Origin: Oscheius sp. JU75
Taxonomy: Eukaryota > Nematoda > Chromadorea > Rhabditida > Rhabditidae
DNA length: 64,000 nucleotides
Assembly (NCBI GenBank): GCA_037178855.1
Contig: JASJZC010000006.1
Location: 9,528,501-9,592,500 of the forward strand
Reading direction: 5' to 3'
In this document: positions 11,248-21,912 of the stretch, in pieces
Numbering within the stretch: the stretch's first letter is position 1
Layout: each line of letters begins with the position of its first letter
The notes under the pieces: generated by a model
What the model was told of the DNA's origin: nothing
The model's input: the letters and a program-made list of their open reading frames with translations, nothing else
Databases searched by the model: none
Made by a program: the position numbers and the translations under genes

Positions 11248-12230
11248 ATGCACAGTCTCCTCCTCCTTACTCTCGTTTCCGTCTCCATGGCTGCCGTCGC
11301 TATCTACCCTATGAAGGTATGGTCTCCTTTTTTGGCACCATTGGAAGTGACATGGTGTGTTTGTTTTGGGTGTCGGAACAACTTTTGCCGAATCAATAGA
11401 TTGAACCACCTGATACGACGGCTGTCTTTACCAAAAAAAAAAAGCTTGAGAAAGAACGATGAATTACAGGCCGGGCAGCGATTGGAACTCGATCTGGGAA
11501 GAAACATTGTGACTTGGACGAGATCAAGGAATGGGGGAGCTGAGGAACGCATTAAGCACTGTGGACCGACGGAGAAGAATGTCGCCTGTGCTCAATTCGT
11601 TATTGAGGTAGAGTAGGTCTCTGTCTCTGTCTCTGTCTCTGTCTCTGTCTCTGTCTCTGTCTCTGTCTCTGTCTCTGTCTCTGTCTCTGTCTCTGTCTCT
11701 GTCTCTGTCTCTGTCTCTGTCTCTGTCTCTGTCTCTGTCTCTGTCTCTGTCTCTGTCTCTGTCTCTGTCTCTGTCTCTGTCTCTGTCTCTGTCTCTGTCT
11801 CTGTCTCTGTCTCTGTCTCTGTCTCTGTCTCTGTCTCTGTCTCTGTCTCTGTCTCTGTCTCTGTCTCTGTCTCTGTCTCTGTCTCTGTCTCTGTCTCTGT
11901 CTCTGTCTCTGTCTCTGTCTCTGTCTCTGTCTCTGTCTCTGTCTCTGTCTCTGTCTCTGTCTCTGTCTCTGTCTCCCTGTTTTTCTCAGGACCCGTATTC
12001 AGGACGGAAAGCCAGCTATGCCTTCCAGTGAAGCCCGCGTCGAAGCTGACGGACGACTAATCATCGAAAATGTGAAAACCACGGATGCCGGAGACTACTG
12101 GTCCACAGACGAGCCCGAACATGTGAGTCGCAGGCACATTTTCTTCCCACAGTACGTGTTTCAGGTCACCAAATTGGCCGAAGGCTACGCCAGAACGCCT
12201 CGAACTAGAATCACGGTTACTGTCAGCTAA
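11248..12230 (+). CDS. Small secreted Ig-like domain protein
   Basis: Exons 11248-11316, 11470-11607, 12003-12122 and 12165-12230 join in phase 0 to 130 residues. Residues 1-18 (MHSLLLLTLVSVSMAAVA) are a clear signal peptide. What follows looks like one Ig-type beta-sandwich: AGQRLELDLG, a WTRSRNGG strand region, then GRLIIENVKTTDAGDYW, which matches the F-strand motif DxGxYxC except that W replaces the cysteine. Two cysteines (KHC and VAC) lie in the middle. The third intron junction needs the acceptor at 12001-12002; the earlier TTTTCTCAG would run into a stop. The intron between exons 2 and 3 is mostly a GTCTCT array. The function is unknown. A related tandem copy follows. Confidence 0.6.
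11617..11975 (+). repeat. (GTCTCT)n hexanucleotide array, about 60 copies
   Basis: An uninterrupted run of GTCTCT for about 359 bases, inside the 395-nt intron of the Ig-like gene. It is the longest perfect microsatellite in the window. Many other introns carry shorter, impure versions of the same motif in either orientation. Confidence 0.95.
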
Positions 12231-12426
12231 GAAGATTGTCTATAGAATGAAAAAATTCCCCGCCTAGATCATGTTCCTTTTGTCCTTATTGAGTCGCAAA
12301 CACCCACAGACGGATCTCACCTCGAGCCTAGCTTGAAACTGCCCAAACGAGGGAGAAGCTTGCTATTTCTTCTCTGACATGAAGTACCGTATTTAGCTCC
12401 TCCTGATCCCTTGCTGTCTTGCACAG

Positions 12427-13123
12427 AGACTGGCACTACCCTTAGCTTCGAGATCGCGGTATGACGCTTTTTTGCGAGACAGAGAGACAGAAACACGGAG
12501 ACAGAGACACAAAGACGCAGAGACATAGAGACAGAGAGACAATAAAAATATCACCAAATCTGTCAGGCTGGCAAGGACTACACCTTTTACGCGTCTGACC
12601 GCTGGTATCTCAAAGTCTCAGGCGATTCTTCTATGCCCTCTACGGAACTAACCTCATCCTATGATAATGGTCCACTGGCAGGCTACCCCTATTGTAATAG
12701 CTTTAATAGACGTCTATCAAGTTACACAGCCTGTTCGTGATTCTGGAGAAGGGAGGCAGTCTGCTATTGCGCAATTTGACAAAGACAGACTCGGGAATGT
12801 ACTGGCCACAGCTCTATGCTGCTCTCGACGACCAGGCTTTTGCTCCGCCAATTCTGAAGGCTGAACTCACGGAGCCTCGGGCAGGACAGACTTTCCCCGG
12901 CTTCGATGCCCCCTTTGACTTTCTCCAGGATCAGGGCTACGCTACTCCTGTATCCAATGACGTGATGGCTGACAGACCTCAGAATCCAGTAGTTCAACAC
13001 GATGTTTTCTTCTCAGGTGACAGCCAACAAGTTCTACCACTAAGGTACGATGAGGATCACCATCCTGTCTATGATGACCAAGCCTTAGACAGTATCCTGC
13101 CAGTCGACATGACACTCCTCTGA
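12427..13123 (+). pseudogene. Tandem paralogue of the Ig-like gene, with an apparent frameshift
   Basis: An exon at 12427-12458 (ETGTTLSFEIA) and a second from 12567 (acceptor CTGTCAG) align with the preceding gene: its VACAQFVIE ... RLIIENVKTTDAGDYW corresponds here to YTAC ... VILEKGGSLLLRNLTK and TDSGMYW. In frame, the second exon runs into TGA at 12738-12740. The homologous reading resumes one base out of phase at 12734 and stays open to the stop at 13121-13123. The extra tail of about 85 residues is rich in D, Q and P. A hydrophobic LLLIPCCLAQ just upstream (12395-12426) could be the old signal peptide but is preceded by an in-frame TAG and is also out of phase. It is either a pseudogene, a gene with a missed tiny intron, or an assembly indel. 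Confidence 0.45.
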
Positions 13124-13239
13124 GCTACCAGTCAATCTATCATCCGGGAGCCGTCTTGGTCCCGGTTGCCCAGTCTCTGTTCAATCCATACTTCTTCTAA
13201 GATTACGTATAAGGATTTTGCAGAAGGTATCTCTGATCT

Positions 13240-13760
13240 TAGACGTTATGTCCTTGATCATATGTCAAACTCTTGTTCCCATTCACTCTTTCAATCTGTC
13301 ATGCTGTCATTTGTCACCTGTTAAACTCTCATTTCTTGTCAACTTATTCCTGTCACTGGTTGCTCAAAAACCACTTCTGCCATCTATCAACTATCTCTCA
13401 TTCTGTCAGAGAACCATCCGCACAGTAACAACTTCTCCTTCGCTACCTTTGACAGCTTGTCGCAGTCTACCTGTTAGCCTCTCCGTCCTTTCCAACCTGA
13501 CCAAGTAGTCCCTGTCGACTTCTCGCTGTCAATTGGTCCACAATACTGGTCCATAACATGTCCCTGTCATCACGTTGAATCACAACCGTAACGAGGAGTA
13601 AGGTCTTGTAATGACCTGAGGTTTGCAGCTGACATGTCACCTAGTCTTTTGACAACGCTCTACCAGTCAATTTGGGTTTAAAGGGATGTGGACAGACAAC
13701 TCACCAAACCAGGCGCTAGTTTATCTTGAATGACATCTTGATGCTGACAGACTGACTGAC
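13240..13760 (+). repeat. CTGTCA-rich patch
   Basis: Short words CTGTCA, TGTCAC and TTGTCA recur at irregular 10-40 base spacing with otherwise unique sequence between them. Similar patches occur at about 1.5-1.96, 17.4-18.1, 23.93-24.03, 43.7-44.25 and 47.3-48.0 kb. Confidence 0.6.
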
Positions 13761-14825
13761 CGGAGGGTGGACAGAAATAGGTGCTTTCGCCCCGGAGAGA
13801 AACTGTTAATCAAACATCGCTGCCTGTTGCAACATCCTCACTTTTCTGTATGAAACCAATTATCCTGAGACCCTCTCATCCCTATGGAGGCAATTGCTAT
13901 CATTCTCGACGAATGCCGATGGCTACTCGACCATTTCTCGGCTCATTAGCATGGGCATCGATTCGCTCCGCGATCTAATCTGCCTAATCGCGGCCCCGGA
14001 ACTCAGACTTATCGTGTCTATTTCCAGCTGTTCGTTCTGAATATTTATGCTACCACTTGGTCATCCGATTGATTAGTCAGACCATTCCCCCTCCCCCTCG
14101 ACCTCTCTCAGATCCAATTCCTTCGCAGTATCGCGTAGCCTCCTCCCGTGCTAATGCGTTGGTCCTACGGGGAATTGAGCGCTTTCTGGCCGCAATTATG
14201 TCCTATCGGGAGGGTCATTCTGATATGAGCCCCACTCTATCTGTCTTCTTGTCTCCCTGTCTCTCTGTCTCTCACTGTCTCTCTGTCTCTCTCTCTCTCT
14301 CTCCCTCAAAAGTCCAGTGCTGAGTAATTGACCAGCTGGCTCTCTCTCGACCAAGGTTTGTCCCCCAGAGACATGTGTTCTCATCTGGACCTCGATAGTA
14401 TATCGATCCCGATACACCTTATCCAATATTCCTCTAGCCGTCATTCTCAAATTGCTCTCTGCCATTTATATGTGCGCTGTGGTTGGCTCTAAAAACGGCT
14501 GTTCTTCGCCGGGGCAGTGTCCGGCCATCGATTTCCTCCCCCAACTGACCTGTATGTGGCGGGCACTCGGTGTGTCTTTTGTCTCTCTTTTGATACCTTC
14601 GTTAACAAACCGCTGATTAACTGGTCCTCGGGCTGACTACACTTAGCGCACTATGTTTTTTTTCTCTCAGGAATGTTCAAACTATCCTATTTCCAAGATG
14701 TTCTCTTTTTTGGCTTGGCTCGCTCACTTTTTCAGTGGAAAACTGAAGCTCGGGACCATAATAGGATGACAGAAAACCTGCAAAAGATTTTTTGGACAGT
14801 TTTTCATGTCCTTCTGCTCAGTAGT

Positions 14826-14885
14826 CTAACAGACTGCGCTACGGAGGAAAGGCCAAGCGCGCTTTCCCGATTGAGCTACAAGAGT
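14826..14885 (-). repeat. tRNA-like (SINE-type) segment
   Basis: On the minus strand TGTAGCTCAATCGGGAAAGC is a good A box/D-arm sequence, followed by TAGCGCAGTCTGTTAGAC, a second A-box-like word. No convincing B box follows. Confidence 0.4.
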
Positions 14886-15336
14886 TTTGAGAGGTTATAG
14901 GGGAAACCATATACTTTTCTGCTATTTGACTTCTCTATGGAAAGAAAAAAACTCTCCTCTCCATAAGAAAAACAAGGAAGCGATGCCCAAGGACGCTTCG
15001 CCGGTCATCATCATCGATCTAAAAGCATGCCGCTTTCTATCGAGAAAAGAAGAGCCATTCATTTTGGGGGCTCGTTCCAACTGCCGTTTTTCTCCAATCT
15101 GTGCCACCTGCTGGTCGATTTGCCCCGGACATGTGGTTCGGCCACCACCACCAGCAGCAGTTAAACTCTAACTGTAGTATCTTCCCGCCTTGCTCGCCAA
15201 ACGCCATAAATCCATGCCCGGGTCTCCCCTGAGTCCCCTCTACTTGCCTCTACATATTCTTTTGTTTTTTCTCGCTCTCTCTCTCGACTCTTCTCGTCTC
15301 ATTTTACACCTCTATTTCTAAAGGATCTGTTTCAGG

Positions 15337-16671
15337 ATGCCTCAGCCCTCCGCTCCCATGCTACAGGCGGAATATCATAACTACAACGAGCATTCCTCGG
15401 TAAGTGTTTTGGGACGAATGTACAGGGTTGCTGTGATCGGTTTAGCCTTGGAACAGGAGGCTGCGGGAAGTTTGTGAGTCACCGGTGACCCAAGGACACT
15501 AAGTGCTTTGCGAAACATGAATTGTCTAGGGAGATAAGAATTTTCTGTTGTCAACTGTTGTCTCTCTGTCTCAGTGTATCTTTATCTCACTGACTCTGTC
15601 TTTTTGTCTCTCCGTCTTTCTGTGAAAAAAGCTAAGCCGACCATGAGATGGCCTGTGACCGAGAGCTCTGTCGGATTAAGCAAACAGCTGACCAGTCGCG
15701 GGCGTCCTCATATACTCAGGAAAATACAAAGTTTCAGTTCAACGACTACTACGGCGGATTCGAACCGAAACAGTCCACCTGGAATCCGACAAGTGGACCG
15801 CGACGTGTCGACAACTCGATCAGTAAAAGCAACAGAGGGTGCTGTACACCAGTGAGATTACTCGAACTTGAATTTTGTTACCAATCCCTTACAGTGCGGA
15901 ATCCATATCCTCTCATCTCTCGTCGCGTTCCGATGTGCCATCGTCCTCATCTTTGTCTACTTGCTCTGGACTCAAGGCTATCAGACAGAGCCCATCTTTT
16001 GGATCGGAGTCATCGAGGCTGTGAACATCGCCGCTTGTCTTATGATGGCCGTCGGCATCGAGTGTAGCAATCCGTATTTCTGTGTCATTTTCACAGTCAT
16101 TAGGGTGAGTTCCTATTATATGTCTCCTTGTCTCTTCCTGTCTTCGTGTCTCTCTGGACCTCTGGCTCTCTGTCTCCTTGTTTACCTGTTTATCTGTCTC
16201 TCTGTTTCTCTGACTGTTTTTCTGTCTTTTTATTTATCTGTCCATTTGCCTTTCTGTCCCTCTGTTAACAATCCAAATTTTCCAGACCCTAGAAGCCTTC
16301 TGTGCCCTCGTTCTGACGATTGCTTTCGGCTGGGCTGTCTACGACCCTCAATCCGACGCCGGCCGTTTCATTAAGGCTCAAGTTAACGAGTTCGGCAGAC
16401 AGTACAAGCACGAAGTTCATTTCAAGGCCAACTGGGATGACAGTGAGTAAGCTTATAGCTCTTTTAAAAAGTTTGTTCAGTCGCCTACCAGCTCAGCATA
16501 TTCTTCTGTTTTATGACCTTGTTCATCTTCTCCAGCTGCGTTTTCTTCATGCGCTGTGCGTGGAATGCCACCCTGTGGGCTGCCGACGAGCGTCGTCGCC
16601 GAGTCTATACCGAAAATCAAGATGTTTCCCGCGTGATGGTAGCCAGTGATGAGCTCTACACCAACTATTAG
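15337..16671 (+). CDS. Four-transmembrane membrane protein, family not recognised
   Basis: Exons 15337-15399, 15648-15851, 15895-16104, 16286-16442 and 16481-16671 give 274 residues. The acceptor of exon 2 (CCATGAG) is weak, so that junction is uncertain; all others agree in phase. An N-terminal soluble part of about 88 residues, rich in Q, N, Y and S with a CC pair near its end, precedes four hydrophobic segments at about 92-114 (ending VYLLW), 121-143 (FWIGVIEAVNIAACLMMAVG), 148-178 and 213-237 (CFMTLFIFSSCVFF). The C-terminal tail of about 35 residues is charged and Tyr-containing (ends ELYTNY). The layout, with long N-tail and four helices without a large extracellular loop, recalls MARVEL-like or small tetraspan proteins, but I see no signature that settles it. 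Confidence 0.7.
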
Positions 16672-18560
16672 ATCTTATTCCACTCTTTTTGCATCTCAAT
16701 CTATCACCATGACCTCTCGACTGCCATAACCAACCAATCTTCTTGCCTTTCCAGGCTACTCTACGGGCTCGTTTCCTCTTTTACCCAATGTCATTCCGTG
16801 CGCATAGACCAATGAATCCTTTTCTGTTTGTCAGAGCTTGCAATGACAGAGAGCGAGAGACAGAAAGACAGAAAGATAGAGTGACAAATAGACAGAGGCA
16901 AACGAAGACAGGGACAGAGCGACAGAAAGACAGAGGCTGGAGTGTCTAGAGAACAAATGTCCTTCTAGGCAGAAAAAAGCTATCTGGAACATCCTCCTCT
17001 TTCCCACAGACTAGTAAGTGCAACGAACACTTGGCACTGACTCTCTCTAGTCTCGATCATGTTATTTGTTTCGTGGTTGTTTCTCTTGAGTCAACACTGA
17101 GGAATATTTGAAGTGCTATGATACGGTCCGAAAGCTACACTTCTTGCTCTTGTCCAGTTTGTACAGTTACAATCAGCATCTTGAGAGTGAGCCGAGACCG
17201 ACAAAAACACTGATTCGGTCAATATCGGCTGGCAAAAAGTGTCCTCGGGCTCGGCTCGGGTCGCCGAGTGTTTTCCCTCTCGGTCAATCACTGAACCCTC
17301 TCCAAATGGAAAAGATATCCCTTGTCCTCTCCCTCTCAGGACTATAGTCCTCATGTTTCCCTCTCCTTTACTTCAATCTTTGGAGTTTTATCAGCTGGGC
17401 TACCCAGTCAATTTGGCCACTTCTGACCCGGTCGACACTCCATCTTCCAACCTGTCAATTTCCTATTCCCTTTGAACTGTCTCTTTGTCTCTTGTCAAGC
17501 TGTCCGCTTCTGCTTCTGACAGTTTGCCATCTTGTGACCATGTCAAACTGTCACGTAAATGTCAGTCTGCCTCACAACCAATTCTCTCATTCTTATCGAT
17601 GTCGGTCTGTCATCCTATGATCTTGCTAACTTGTGCTTTTCAGCTCCTGTCATCTTAGGCCAGTTTAGTCACCCGTTCTCAGTGTCAAAGTTTTCTGTCT
17701 GTCAACCGGCCTGTCATACTTTCATAATGATCCTGTCGTCTCGGGACAGTTCTGCCCACCCTTCAATTTCAAATCTATTTTGTTAAAAAAATTGTCACGG
17801 GTCTCTGTACTGCGAAGATTAAGAGAAAGGTGGATAATGACCTAGAGACCTTTTTCCAGCTGCGAAGGATTTTTTCTTGTCTGGACACTCTCTTCTGGAT
17901 TTACTGTTTTTGTTGACATCCTGTCCCAGATTGAAGACGAGTGTCCAATGAACACGTTTGTCAATATGCCAAAGACACAAATGTCCACCGGCTCCTGTCA
18001 CTAGAAGTCTGTCAAGACTACCACGTTATGACAGCTCCAGAAACGTCTTGAACTCCAGAGTCTGTCAACACAACCACGTTTGACATTTTTGAGCCTGCAT
18101 GTCAGACTATGGACTCTCGAAGGTAATATTTGAAGTGCTATCAGAAACTATCTTAGTCTTGAACCATAGTACTTACAGTGCTGTTCTTGTTACATAACCA
18201 GGACTAGGTCAACTCGAGTTTGTGAGATTTCTTTCCTGGCGTGAACACACTCTCTCTTCGGACTATTTGCATGTTCTCCAGGGTGCGAACACCGGCCATC
18301 CGGTCATATCCCTCACTGTCCGTTTCCGGTCCATCTGCCGTCCGTCCGACTCCTTATCACTCGGTCTCTCGGCTCTCCTCCTTTCGCGCACTTTTCCCAA
18401 AGCGGCTGAGGAGTGGCCAGCAGCTTTTCGAAGTGCCTTTGTCGCCACAGTCGCGACACTTTCCGCCTTCCGCCCTCTCCAGAAAAGCGTCTCAGGCGTC
18501 TCTGCTGTCTGGCATCGGCTCTCATTTTCTTACCCTAGTTGTTCAGTACAGTCTGTCGAC
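16672..18560. other. Intergenic region with CTGTCA patch
   Basis: No supported gene. A GACAGA-rich run at 16848-16935 and a long CTGTCA-rich patch (17360-18120) account for most of the sequence. Open frames here follow the low-complexity words and lack splice or family support. Confidence 0.5.
17360..18120 (+). repeat. CTGTCA-rich patch, the longest in the window
   Basis: CTGTCA, CTTGTCA and TGTCAA words recur through about 760 bases, mostly in the same orientation. It does not have a fixed period, so it is not a tandem repeat in the usual sense. Confidence 0.6.
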
Positions 18561-20034
18561 ATGTTCAAGCCTCTTTTTGTCCTCGCTCTCATCCCATTGA
18601 CTGCAGCCTTCGACAACAGTAAGTTCCTTCGAAAAAAAACCCACGACTCACTCTACAGAAATGTCATGGTGTGACTACTGGTACAAGAGAGGTGTAGCCC
18701 GTTCCGAGTGCACCAAACCGCGTCAGGTTCATTGGTCACTTGTCGCCAATCTGGGACAGGAAGTCAACAAAAACAGTAAGTGGACAGAGTGACAGAGAAG
18801 CAGAGAGACAGAGATAGAGACACAAACAGATGCAGAGACTGAGACGAGAGAGATAGTCCATTTTCAGTCCTTTCAATGCCAATCTGCGACATGGTGACAG
18901 ACTGGGGCAAGTGTCAGAGATCTGACCATTGTCCTTTGGGACTCCTGTGCTGGGTTCATGGCAATCCGTGCTGTACTCCCCAAACAAAGGCCTCTGGCAT
19001 CGGTAGTTTACCTCTCTTTCAGCCTGAACAAGATTTTAGATACCTCTGGAACATGTCCTTCTCAGCGGGCGATGGGAATTCAATGTAATGCCAGGACGAC
19101 GGTCAACTGGTGCTACACAGACAGCGACTGCCATCGGTTCAACCAGCTTCAGAAGTGCTGTCCGAGTGGCTGTGGCTACAGTATGTTCAATCTCAACTAT
19201 CTAAAGCGCGGTGGTTTCTATGGCAGACTCTGTCTGTGGCCAGAAAACAGAAGCGAACCGGTTATGTTGTCCAGAAGTTTTGCTCTTCAAAAACATTAAC
19301 TGCCTTAAATTGAGTGGCAAGTCAACTTTAGGTGCACACTAGAACTTGGCTTTTGTTCCAATGAAGCCACTGGAAGTCTTTAACTACGAACTACGTAACT
19401 ACGAAGCGGCGCAGCCGCCAATGCAAAATGATGACAAAATGCCTGCTGGTACAATACTATAGTACCCAGCAAAAAAATAGACAATTTCGGAGTCGAGACG
19501 ACGTTTTTATATTTTTCGATGGTTTGCAAAGTTGTAGCCTGTTCTACAGCTTTGCAAAGCATCCGAAGGTCCCAAAATTGAACTCTGGCGCTAATAAAGA
19601 ATATGCAAAGGTAATGCCGCTGCCAAAATTAACAAATGCTGTCTGGTGGGGGAAATTCAATTTTTGATGTGCAATATTCTACGATATACCGTTTTTGCTT
19701 CAGATATATGCGTTCGGACATCTCCTCCGCTCGACCTTCAGTCTAGAAGTAACTTTTTTGCAAAAACTCTCTTAACCGTAAAAATTTTAGTATCCGCCCT
19801 GATAGCCGTGCCCTCCCAGTGTCCCCGAATGGATACTCTTGGCATCTCCTGTTCCCGCACCCATGGGGTCAGTTGGTGCAATCAGGACTCTGACTGTTTC
19901 TCCAACGGGGCCATGGTCCGACACTGCTGTCCAACTACGTGAGTGTGACCACTAGAAAACTGACCGCTGTTTACAGGTGCGGCTACAATGTTTGTTTGCT
20001 TCGATTGGACGAATCACGCTGGATAATCGCCTAG
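18561..20034 (+). CDS. Secreted WAP/four-disulfide-core protein
   Basis: Exons 18561-18618, 18659-18775, 18868-19002, 19040-19180, 19791-19938 and 19977-20034 join in consistent phase to 218 residues. Residues 1-17 (MFKPLFVLALIPLTAAF) are a signal peptide. Two modules show the WAP cysteine order: CP ... C ... WCYTDSDCHRF ... KCCPSGCGY and CPRMD ... C ... WCNQDSDC ... HCCPT-CGY, each with the characteristic CC followed by CGY. A first Cys-rich module (CDMVTDWGKC ... DHC ... LLC ... CC) is a looser relative. WAP proteins are extracellular and often inhibit proteases or act in defence; which applies here cannot be read from sequence. The 610-nt intron 19181-19790 holds one dispersed hairpin. Confidence 0.85.
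19516..19570 (+). repeat. Dispersed CAAAGTTGTAGA hairpin in WAP-gene intron
   Basis: GGTTTGCAAAGTTGTAGCC and GTTCTACAGCTTTGCAAAGC are inverted arms with a very short loop, bounded by TTTTCGAT and ATCCGAA. Confidence 0.6.
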
Positions 20035-20802
20035 GGTGAGAGTCCGACTATTTTTAGATACGATGTCTGTGCACACAAAAGAAGATTCTCAGATCAGCCC
20101 CCTCATTTTTTGATCCGACTACTTATATTTACCCACATTGTTTTGTTTTTAATAATTATTAATATAAATTATTTTTGAAACAGAAAACTACATGACGTTT
20201 GACAAACGAGGACACAATATCATTTTGTTCGTGGAGCAGCATGACAAGTGATTTGGGGAAGCGAGAACCTGAAATCGTCTAGATTTTGGATGAAAATTTC
20301 ATCGACGCCGATCGGAAGAGAACATGACAACTGAACTGCACCACGTACTGTTCTGTATAAATCGCAGGAAATACAAAGTGTTTCTGCTTTCCAAGTAGCT
20401 CTTATGACACGATTTCAAAGCGGGCTCAAAATAGAATCGTTTACAGTTTACTAGAAACTTTATTCGGATAAAAATCATGGAGAAGGATGGCTTCTTCTGG
20501 GAATGACACACCATTTCGTGAGTGGTCGAGTGATTCGACTCAAGGTGGTACGGAAGAGTACCGTCAGAAGCCTGAAGCTCGCATCCACATTCAACCAAGC
20601 GCTGCTCCAGTTGCTGAAAATATACAAAGAGTTCCTGAAATCGACTACAGTTTTCGAAAACTATGGTTTGGTGAGAAAGAACCTATGAACAGATTGCAAA
20701 TGGGGTTGTATGGCTCTGATCATGAGTCCAGTTAGTCCAAATGAAGTTGCGAAAAAACAAAAACAATGCAGGATTGGGCAACTGAGAGCACAAGTTCAGA
20801 GC
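20035..20802. other. Intergenic region downstream of the WAP gene
   Basis: AT-rich 3' flank (AATAATTATTAATATAAATT at about 20151-20170) followed by unique sequence. An 82-codon + ORF at 20487-20735 has no splice partner or family resemblance. Confidence 0.4.
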
Positions 20803-21143
20803 TTATGAAAGGCTCAAAAGTTCAGCAATTCCAGTGCGAGGGGGTGGCAAAAGAGTCTTTCTGTAGTTATTTGTAAACGTAGGAATCATCCCATCTAAAG
20901 CCTTCTCAAGCCGCGAAAGCAGAGGGCCGGCGGCTCGAATCTCCTCATTGAGCATCATCACCGATGCGAGCAGCTGCTGGAAACAATAAAATCAGAATGG
21001 TACAGTGGTCTCTTCTAATTGCCAATGTTAAAGTCAATGCAGCATCTCAACAAAACCCTAATCTCACTAACAATACGCTCCGAGTCAGTAGAAGAGGCCG
21101 TAGGTGCGGATCGTTTCTCTCGTTTCACCGCCCTATCAGCCAT
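20803..21143 (-). CDS. Small hypothetical protein, coiled-coil-like
   Basis: Two exons on the minus strand, 21143-21072 and 20976-20803, join at a clean GTTAGTG donor and TTGTTTCCAG acceptor. They encode 81 residues: a basic N-terminus (MADRAVKREKRSAP) and a leucine-rich amphipathic segment (QLLASVMMLNEEIRAAGP, LLSRLEKAL) before a proline stretch. The length and heptad-like leucines suggest a small coiled-coil subunit of a larger complex. I cannot identify it. It lies about 210 bases behind another minus-strand gene and could be its operon partner. Confidence 0.5.
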
Positions 21144-21351
21144 TTCTTGCCTCTGCTGCTCAACAATGGTCAGGCGATGACCAGACGAGAGGGCGTTTGC
21201 GTGTTGACCGCGTGCTCGGTCCCGTAGAAGGAGGGGTAGAGAACGGCTGCACAAAAGATTCCAAGTGACAAAAACGGAAAATGACAGAATAACTGAGCGC
21301 TATTATAGCATTTGCATGTAAGGGTGCCAACAGCTGAAAACTCCCCTTATG

Positions 21352-21596
21352 TCATTCTTCTTTGAGCTGGAAGCGGCAGCGGAGGAGTCGGCCAAGTCGC
21401 TGGCTGAAGGAGTCGCTCACAGGGCCCAAGATCACAAGACTATCCCGCTCGGCGAAGGTGCCTCCGCGAATTTTGGCACGCTGGATGAGACCTTGCTTCT
21501 ATGGAGATCGAAGAAGTTCCTGCTCGAGATAATTCGTCAACACGAGGATCGGGACGAGCTCTTCATCAACAGGGAACTCGACTTTATGTGTCTTTG
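21352..21596 (-). CDS. Hypothetical protein, two 3' exons resolved
   Basis: Exon 21596-21544 encodes KTHKVEFPVDEELVPIL, and after a 45-nt intron exon 21498-21352 continues with KQGLIQRAKIRGGTFAERDS and ends QLKEE-stop. Phase agrees (exon prefix of two bases, then phase 0). Upstream exons probably lie toward 21.72 kb, but more than one phase is possible there, so I leave them out. No family recognised. A 110-codon ORF on the opposite strand overlaps it; the splice signals favour the minus strand. Confidence 0.45.
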
Positions 21597-21818
21597 CTAT
21601 GATTTGTGGTCTCTGTTTCTCTATAACTCTGTCTCTCTGTCTCTCACTCACATCTTTGGCGTTTCGACGAAGAGCGAGTAGGTGAGTCGAGGAACAGCTT
21701 CGACTCACATAATCGCGAGGGACAGCCTCGACAATGAGGCGGAGAGACAGAGAGACAAAGAGAGAGAGAGAGAGAGATACAGAAAGGCCTACAATATAAT
21801 ATAACAGACAGAATACAC

Positions 21819-21824
21819 TTTATT
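21819..21824 (-). terminator. Poly(A) signal of the copine gene
   Basis: TTTATT on the + strand (AATAAA on the minus strand) lies 89 nt past the copine stop codon. Confidence 0.5.
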
Positions 21825-21912
21825 TACATTTAAACCATGAGATCACAACAGTATTATGTTCCAGTAATAGCACGGCAAGTGATATGGCCCAGAATTGAAG
21901 CGTTAAGAAAAG

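Larger units (their letters stand above)
13124..15336. other. Intergenic region with CTGTCA patch
   Basis: No supported gene. From 13240 to 13760 the + strand is dense in CTGTCA/TGTCA words. A CTCTCTGTCT run lies at 14240-14305. A tRNA-like segment lies at 14826-14885. The last 100 bases before 15337 are CT-rich and end in TTTCAGG before the next ATG. Confidence 0.5.

Noticed and set aside
21349-21681. 110-codon + strand ORF
   Set aside because: The opposite strand gives two exons with clean splice sites and matching phase through the same DNA, so the + frame is taken as a shadow.
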